Of a DNA stretch of 10,436 bases, positions 7,258 through 10,436 are shown piece by piece. Positions within the stretch are counted from its first letter, which is position 1. Each line of letters opens with the position of its first letter. The notes under the pieces are model-generated. The model did no database searches, had not been told where the DNA came from, and saw only the letters and a program-made list of their open reading frames with translations. The position numbers and the translations under genes were made by a program. Source of the stretch: an uncultured Clostridium sp. (GTDB lineage Bacteria > Bacillota > Clostridia > Clostridiales > Clostridiaceae); the NCBI RefSeq assembly GCF_934754915.1, contig NZ_CAKVKB010000121.1, positions 1 to 10,436 of the forward strand. Reading direction: 5' to 3'.

Positions 7258-8971
7258 AATTAATAAACCCCAACAAGACAGAATTTTTGTTTACCTCATT
7301 AATCTTTATATCTATATTTCTGTCAATAATAAATCTATGCAAGTTTGTCAATTTTGCATCCTTTAAATTTTTTATAACTTCTTCATAATCATTTTCATTG
7401 TATTGTATATAATCGAGAAAATCTTTTTCAAATCCCAAATTGTGCTTTGATAGTAATATTCTACTTTGTTTAAAGACGTCACATAGTTTGTCAATATTTT
7501 CCTCTACTAATTTTAATTTATCATTTCTATTAGCAAATTGAAAATTTTTTGCATTTGATAAATCTTCTATTCCAAGTATGTTTTTTATTTTTGTTTTTCC
7601 TTCATTATCTAGATAGTTTATACATCTTGTTATTCCAGCATAATAATACAAATTACTTTTTGAAGGCACCTTAAATATATCGTTGTCTGTTTTAATATAT
7701 ACTTTTATACCTAATGCTTCTAATAATTCTTTTATTTTTTTAAAAGCAATGCCATTAACCGAAAATATTCCAATATTATTATTAAAAACTATATTTCTAA
7801 AACTTGGATCTTGCGATAACAAATAACTGTAGAAATACTTTTCTGATTCGCCCTCTATTAATAGTACCGTGTCATAATACATCATCTCTGCAATTTCAAC
7901 ATTTATTAAATAACCATATTTTGAAAATTCTTTATTTTCAACATTATATATAAATTTTTTTCTTCTGTATACTTCATCTTGAACATCAAAATACCTTTGA
8001 ATTTTAATTATTTGATTAGTTTTTTCAAAATCAACAACATGTGGTGAATGTGTTGTAACAATCATTTGGCTCGGTTTAAATGATGCTATAGCACTTATAT
8101 AATGTTTTTGTAATAATACATATAAATGATTTTCTGGTTCTTCAACAATTATTATTTTTTTCTTATCGTCTTCATAAGTTTTTTCTTTTAATAGCATAGA
8201 AAATATTTTATTTTTTCCATCACCTATATTATTAAGTACATTTCCATAACTATCAAGTGTCAAGATTTCTAGCGACTTATATATGTTCTCTAGTTTTATG
8301 TTAGGAGTTAACTCAAATTTCATTCCGTCAAACATTTTTTCAAACTCACCGAGTTCATTTATATCATTTATTATTTCTGCTAGGGCCTCATCATTTTTTA
8401 CATTTTCTTTTAACTTTTCTATTGTTTCTTCTATATTAGGACTAATATGTGTATCCATTTCTATGTGTCTTGCTTCTTTGTACTCAAAAAAATGTTTTGT
8501 CTCTTGCTTAGTATCATACGTTGGATTAATATATATGACTGACAACACTTTATCAAGTGGATTTTGTTTTGTTGTGTTATATTCTTTATAATCCAGATCC
8601 ATATCACCAATTAATAACTCATCTTCATATATCAAAACATCTGTATTGTATGTGGATGTCAATTGTGCATAAACATATTTCTTTCCATCCTTTTCGCTTA
8701 TCACTTCATGCAATTGTGCCAGCTGTTCATTTGTTAAATCATCTATTTCAAGTTTTATTTTGATAAATATATTTTGTTTGTTACTATTTGTCGAATCAGA
8801 TTCAAAAAGTGGAATTCTTCTTTTATTATAGTCCAGTACTTTTAATATTGCTGCACAAATATTGCTTTTTCCACTATCATTTTGTCCAATTACTGTTACT
8901 ACATCATTTATTTTTTCTAAAGTTATATCTATTCCTCTAAAATTTCTTATTTCTATCATGCTAATATGCAT
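7247..8971 (-). CDS. gajA: GajA, OLD-family ATPase/Toprim nuclease of a Gabija system
   Basis: This 574-residue protein has an N-terminal ABC-type ATPase: IEIRNFRGI start, Walker A GQNDSGKSN (29-37), Walker B IIIVEEPENHL (273-283) and THSPH H-loop (307-311). A C-terminal Toprim domain follows: LLIEGESEKYF (E373), NGIAF (406-410), KTDND (427-431) and K540 near the end. GajA is a sequence-directed nickase/nuclease inhibited by nucleotides and released when phage replication lowers them. Length and the downstream helicase match Gabija; a lone OLD nuclease would lack gajB. I chose the ATG at 8971: AAGGAAGTGA stands 10 nt upstream, and the family start MHISMIEIRNFRG follows at once. The longer GTG frame from 9013 would run through a terminator-like leader hairpin. 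A promoter at 9064-9092 serves the pair. Confidence 0.94.
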   Translation of the reverse strand: MHISMIEIRNFRGIDITLEKINDVVTVIGQNDSGKSNICAAILKVLDYNKRRIPLFESDSTNSNKQNIFIKIKLEIDDLTNEQLAQLHEVISEKDGKKYVYAQLTSTYNTDVLIYEDELLIGDMDLDYKEYNTTKQNPLDKVLSVIYINPTYDTKQETKHFFEYKEARHIEMDTHISPNIEETIEKLKENVKNDEALAEIINDINELGEFEKMFDGMKFELTPNIKLENIYKSLEILTLDSYGNVLNNIGDGKNKIFSMLLKEKTYEDDKKKIIIVEEPENHLYVLLQKHYISAIASFKPSQMIVTTHSPHVVDFEKTNQIIKIQRYFDVQDEVYRRKKFIYNVENKEFSKYGYLINVEIAEMMYYDTVLLIEGESEKYFYSYLLSQDPSFRNIVFNNNIGIFSVNGIAFKKIKELLEALGIKVYIKTDNDIFKVPSKSNLYYYAGITRCINYLDNEGKTKIKNILGIEDLSNAKNFQFANRNDKLKLVEENIDKLCDVFKQSRILLSKHNLGFEKDFLDYIQYNENDYEEVIKNLKDAKLTNLHRFIIDRNIDIKINEVNKNSVLLGFINYDR

Positions 8972-8998
8972 ATTATTTACTTCACTTCCTTTACTACT

Positions 8999-9043
8999 AA
9001 AAAACGCCAGCACAAAAAATCTATTAAATAGACCTGCACTAGC
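8999..9043 (-). promoter_or_regulatory. Terminator-like hairpin in the gajA leader (candidate attenuator)
   Basis: On the minus strand GCTAGTGCA (9043 to 9035) pairs with TGTGCTGGC (9014 to 9006) over 9 bp, three of them G-U. An inner TCTAT/ATAGA stem closes a TTA loop. After a single G comes TTTTTT (9004 to 8999). It lies after the predicted start near 9057 and before the gajA ribosome binding site. It could be a conditional terminator of gajAB, or a terminator for the upstream gene if the promoter at 9064-9092 is not real. Confidence 0.45.
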
Positions 9044-9063
9044 ATCTTTCTTTAACTAATTTA

Positions 9064-9109
9064 AGTATATCAAATTATTTACAGTTAATCAACAAATTTA
9101 GATAAATTT
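9064..9109 (-). promoter_or_regulatory. gajAB promoter with adjacent AT dyad (module copy A)
   Basis: The minus strand shows TTGATT (9087-9092), a 17-bp spacer, and TATACT (9064-9069) preceded by TGA, which makes an extended -10. One base upstream of the -35 is a perfect dyad, AAATTTATCTAAATTT (9094-9109, 7-bp arms, 2-bp spacer), a candidate operator or UP-like element. The predicted start near 9057 gives an 86-nt leader. The same arrangement recurs 1141 bp upstream. Confidence 0.65.
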
Positions 9110-9122
9110 CTCCATACTAAAA
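9068..9122 (-). repeat. 55-bp direct repeat, copy A (upstream of gajA)
   Basis: This stretch matches 10209-10263 at 51 of 55 positions without gaps. The differences are three bases inside the promoter spacer and one in the right arm of the dyad. It begins 12 bp after the stop of the 299-residue gene, so the two copies flank that gene in the same orientation. All bases of the -35 and of the adjoining TG are identical; the -10 is only partly within the repeat. Confidence 0.9.
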
Positions 9123-9133
9123 GAATATATTTA

Positions 9134-10033
9134 TTATATTTCAATATACTCTAATAAAACTAGTCCTAAAATAGTTATATGAAACCTACTTATATCTAAA
9201 CTGTTTATAGTTCCTAAAGTACTTTTATAATCCAATTGTAATACTCCGAGCCTTTCTAATTTAATAAATGATTTGCCATAAAAAATCCAATCACTATAGT
9301 CAGCAGTAGTGTTTTTATCATAATACTCATATAACATTGTAAAATTTAAAGGTATTGGATTTGGAAATCCACAATAAATAGAAAAATCATTCCAAAATAT
9401 GGTTCTCTTTTCATCTAAAATTATACTTCTATCTCTAAAAGGAAATATAGTAAGTTTTGATATTTTTTCCGGATTATTCTTATTTTCCTCTTTAATTATT
9501 TTATTTTTCATTTCAATTTCAGCATTTCTTTTGTCAGACTCCTCCAACCTTTTAATTTCTTGTTTATAATTTGATCTTTCTCCATCCCTCAAATATTTTT
9601 TTATATATTTAATTAAATCTAAATCATGTTTATTTAATGACGAAATTATCTCGCACAGTTCTTCTTTTACTTCACATTTTTCTTGCATTATATAATCAAT
9701 GAATAAAGAAATATATATATCAACAGTTTCAGGAATACAGTTTTTTATGATATTTTCCAAAACAGTTGTCGAAAAATATTTTTTGTGTTCAGATAAATCT
9801 ATAATTTTATTTTTGAAATCTTCTTTACTGATTTTTTTTGTTTCTAATTGCTTTTCTAATTTTTTTAGTCTTTTTATAATATCTTCATCACTTATAAGTC
9901 CTAATATTCTATTAACAGCGAAAACAATTAAAGGAGTGGCAACAAATTCAGGGACGGCCAAGGATACAATACCTGAACCAGCAGATATGCCATCATTGAT
10001 ATTTTGAATTTTAGATACCATTTTTCTGTCCAT
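9134..10033 (-). CDS. Protein of unknown function, possibly Abi-alpha/DUF4393-like, linked to Gabija
   Basis: I do not firmly recognise this 299-residue protein. Residues 15-47 form a Gly/Ala/Val-rich hydrophobic stretch that could enter or lie on a membrane. Residues 50-85 and 155-190 are very rich in Lys and Glu and probably form coiled coils. Between them, PETVDIYISLFIDYI and LCEIISSLNKHDLDLIKYI resemble the helical core of Abi-alpha (DUF4393) proteins. The C-terminus (FIKLERLGVLQLDY, then FHITILGLVLLEY) reads like the end of a winged-helix or of that same family. A phage-abortive role would fit but is inference. No enzyme motif is visible. An AAGGAG ribosome binding site 7 nt before the ATG supports the start. 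It has its own promoter, a near copy of the gajAB one, and is transcribed in the same direction just upstream of gajA, so it may be a partner or a separate defence gene. Confidence 0.7.
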   Translation of the reverse strand: MDRKMVSKIQNINDGISAGSGIVSLAVPEFVATPLIVFAVNRILGLISDEDIIKRLKKLEKQLETKKISKEDFKNKIIDLSEHKKYFSTTVLENIIKNCIPETVDIYISLFIDYIMQEKCEVKEELCEIISSLNKHDLDLIKYIKKYLRDGERSNYKQEIKRLEESDKRNAEIEMKNKIIKEENKNNPEKISKLTIFPFRDRSIILDEKRTIFWNDFSIYCGFPNPIPLNFTMLYEYYDKNTTADYSDWIFYGKSFIKLERLGVLQLDYKSTLGTINSLDISRFHITILGLVLLEYIEI

Positions 10034-10204
10034 AATAATTCTCCTTCTTTAACAAATTCTTATCACAATTTTTAACTCTTTACATTTCTTGAAATCTTTC
10101 GGTTTATGTATTCTATGCACAAATGCAAATTCGATGGTGATTAAATAACAAATATATTAATATAATCATCACTGCTATTGTAATATTATTTTTTAACAGT
10201 TTTT

Positions 10205-10250
10205 ATTTTATCAAATTATTTTTATTTAATCAACAAATTTAGACAAATTT
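10205..10250 (-). promoter_or_regulatory. Promoter of the 299-residue gene with AT dyad (module copy B)
   Basis: The minus strand carries TTGATT (10228-10233), a 17-bp spacer, and TAAAAT (10205-10210) preceded by TGA. The dyad next to the -35 (10235-10250) is AAATTTGTCTAAATTT; one base change leaves 6 paired positions per arm. Transcription would start near 10198. Sequence and geometry copy the gajAB promoter, which supports common regulation. Confidence 0.6.
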
Positions 10251-10263
10251 CTCCATACTAAAA
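10209..10263 (-). repeat. 55-bp direct repeat, copy B (upstream of the 299-residue gene)
   Basis: This is the partner of 9068-9122, matching at 51 of 55 positions and in the same orientation, 1141 bp apart. Homology stops abruptly on both sides, with unrelated leader on one side and hairpin block on the other. The conserved part is therefore essentially the promoter and about 30 bp upstream of the -35. Confidence 0.9.
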
Positions 10264-10283
10264 TTATATTAGTATATATATAT

Positions 10284-10375
10284 TGCTTATATATAATAGA
10301 TGCAATAAGCATATTGTTATTAGACCTTAGGCTAATAACAACACTAATAAGACTTACACAGTAAGGCTTATAGTG
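10284..10375. repeat. Three consecutive inverted repeats (hairpin block)
   Basis: Three dyads stand side by side. 10284-10311 has TGCTTAT/ATAAGCA arms and a 14-nt loop. 10314-10341 has a perfect 10-bp TTGTTATTAG/CTAATAACAA stem with an 8-nt loop. 10342-10375 has a long imperfect stem of about 14 pairs with an ACA loop, one bulge and one mismatch. The last, read on the minus strand, is followed by TTGTTATT and may terminate the gene at the right edge. The others have no T-tract. Confidence 0.55.
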
Positions 10376-10396
10376 AACATAATAAAATATATATAA

Positions 10397-10435
10397 TTAT
10401 TTATTATTAACTATCTCATCTAATTTACTTCTTAT
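10397..10435 (-). CDS. Possible C-terminal end of an upstream gene (partial)
   Basis: One minus-strand frame is open from the window edge for 12 codons, giving IRSKLDEIVNNK, and stops at TAA (10397-10399). The other two frames stop within four codons. The charged, helix-like ending and the hairpin downstream fit a real gene end. Twelve codons are too few to exclude chance or suggest a function. Confidence 0.35.
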   Translation of the reverse strand: MRSKLDEIVNNK

Positions 10436-10436
10436 A

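Larger units (their letters stand above)
10034..10396. other. 363-bp intergenic region upstream of the 299-residue gene
   Basis: No gene is supported here. From left to right it holds the AAGGAG ribosome binding site just upstream of 10033, an unusually long predicted leader of about 165 nt, the second promoter module (10205-10250) and a block of three hairpins (10284-10375). The only leader frame worth noting is an 18-codon hydrophobic one starting at 10169 without a ribosome binding site. Confidence 0.5.

Noticed and set aside
8972..9013. Upstream GTG start that would add 14 residues to GajA
   Set aside because: The added residues run through the leader hairpin and its U-tract, no ribosome binding site precedes 9013, and the ATG at 8971 has AAGGAAGTGA and begins at the family's usual N-terminus.
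10113..10169. 18-codon hydrophobic minus-strand frame in the leader of the 299-residue gene
   Set aside because: It has no ribosome binding site and is short enough to arise by chance in AT-rich sequence, where Ile/Leu codons are common.
9068..10263. The 55-bp direct repeats as insertion-sequence ends, att sites or target duplications
   Set aside because: They contain full promoter elements at corresponding positions upstream of two genes, no transposase or integrase lies between them, and target duplications of 55 bp would be unusual.

Overview
The window is very AT-rich (roughly three quarters A+T by eye), with strong AAGGAGG-type ribosome binding sites, TGA used as a stop, frequent AAA, ATA and TTA codons, and all recognisable genes on the minus strand. 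This suits a low-GC Firmicute, most likely a Clostridia-like bacterium, but no genus can be named from the sequence. The content is a compact anti-phage defence island. No transposase, integrase, tRNA, rRNA or CRISPR array is visible.

Reading in the direction of transcription (right to left): (1) at the right edge, a possible last dozen codons of an upstream gene (10397-10435), followed by three abutting hairpins (10284-10375). (2) A 299-residue protein of unknown function (9134-10033), with a hydrophobic N-terminal stretch and a helical, charged middle, loosely like Abi-alpha/DUF4393 proteins. (3) A Gabija system: gajA (OLD-family ATPase plus Toprim nuclease, start reassigned to 8971) and gajB (UvrD/PcrA-like helicase), overlapping by 11 bp. 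(4) A 353-bp AT-rich gap containing a good extended -10 promoter. (5) A restriction-modification operon of two different cytosine-C5 methyltransferases and a PD-(D/E)XK endonuclease resembling the AlwI-type family. The genes are joined by a 4-bp overlap and an 8-bp overlap (after start reassignment); two different C5 methyltransferases suggest a non-palindromic, Type IIS-like site. (6) A 457-residue SIR2-domain protein, a probable NAD-consuming defence effector, ending in a good terminator. (7) At the left edge, the first 12 codons of a response regulator that probably begins the flanking chromosomal region.

The least expected structure is regulatory. A 55-bp sequence occurs twice (9068-9122 and 10209-10263, 51 of 55 matching) in the same orientation, once upstream of gajA and once upstream of the 299-residue gene. 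Each copy carries a -35, a 17-bp spacer, a TG-extended -10 and an AT dyad just upstream of the -35. This suggests the 299-residue gene and gajAB share one control signal and may work together. The gajA leader also contains a hairpin plus U-tract that looks like an attenuator between promoter and ribosome binding site. The SIR2 gene has a 15-bp perfect AT-only dyad in its leader.

Functionally the genes would give layered defence: Type II cleavage of unmodified DNA, Gabija nuclease/helicase attack, and SIR2-mediated NAD+ depletion. The 299-residue protein is an unassigned candidate component.
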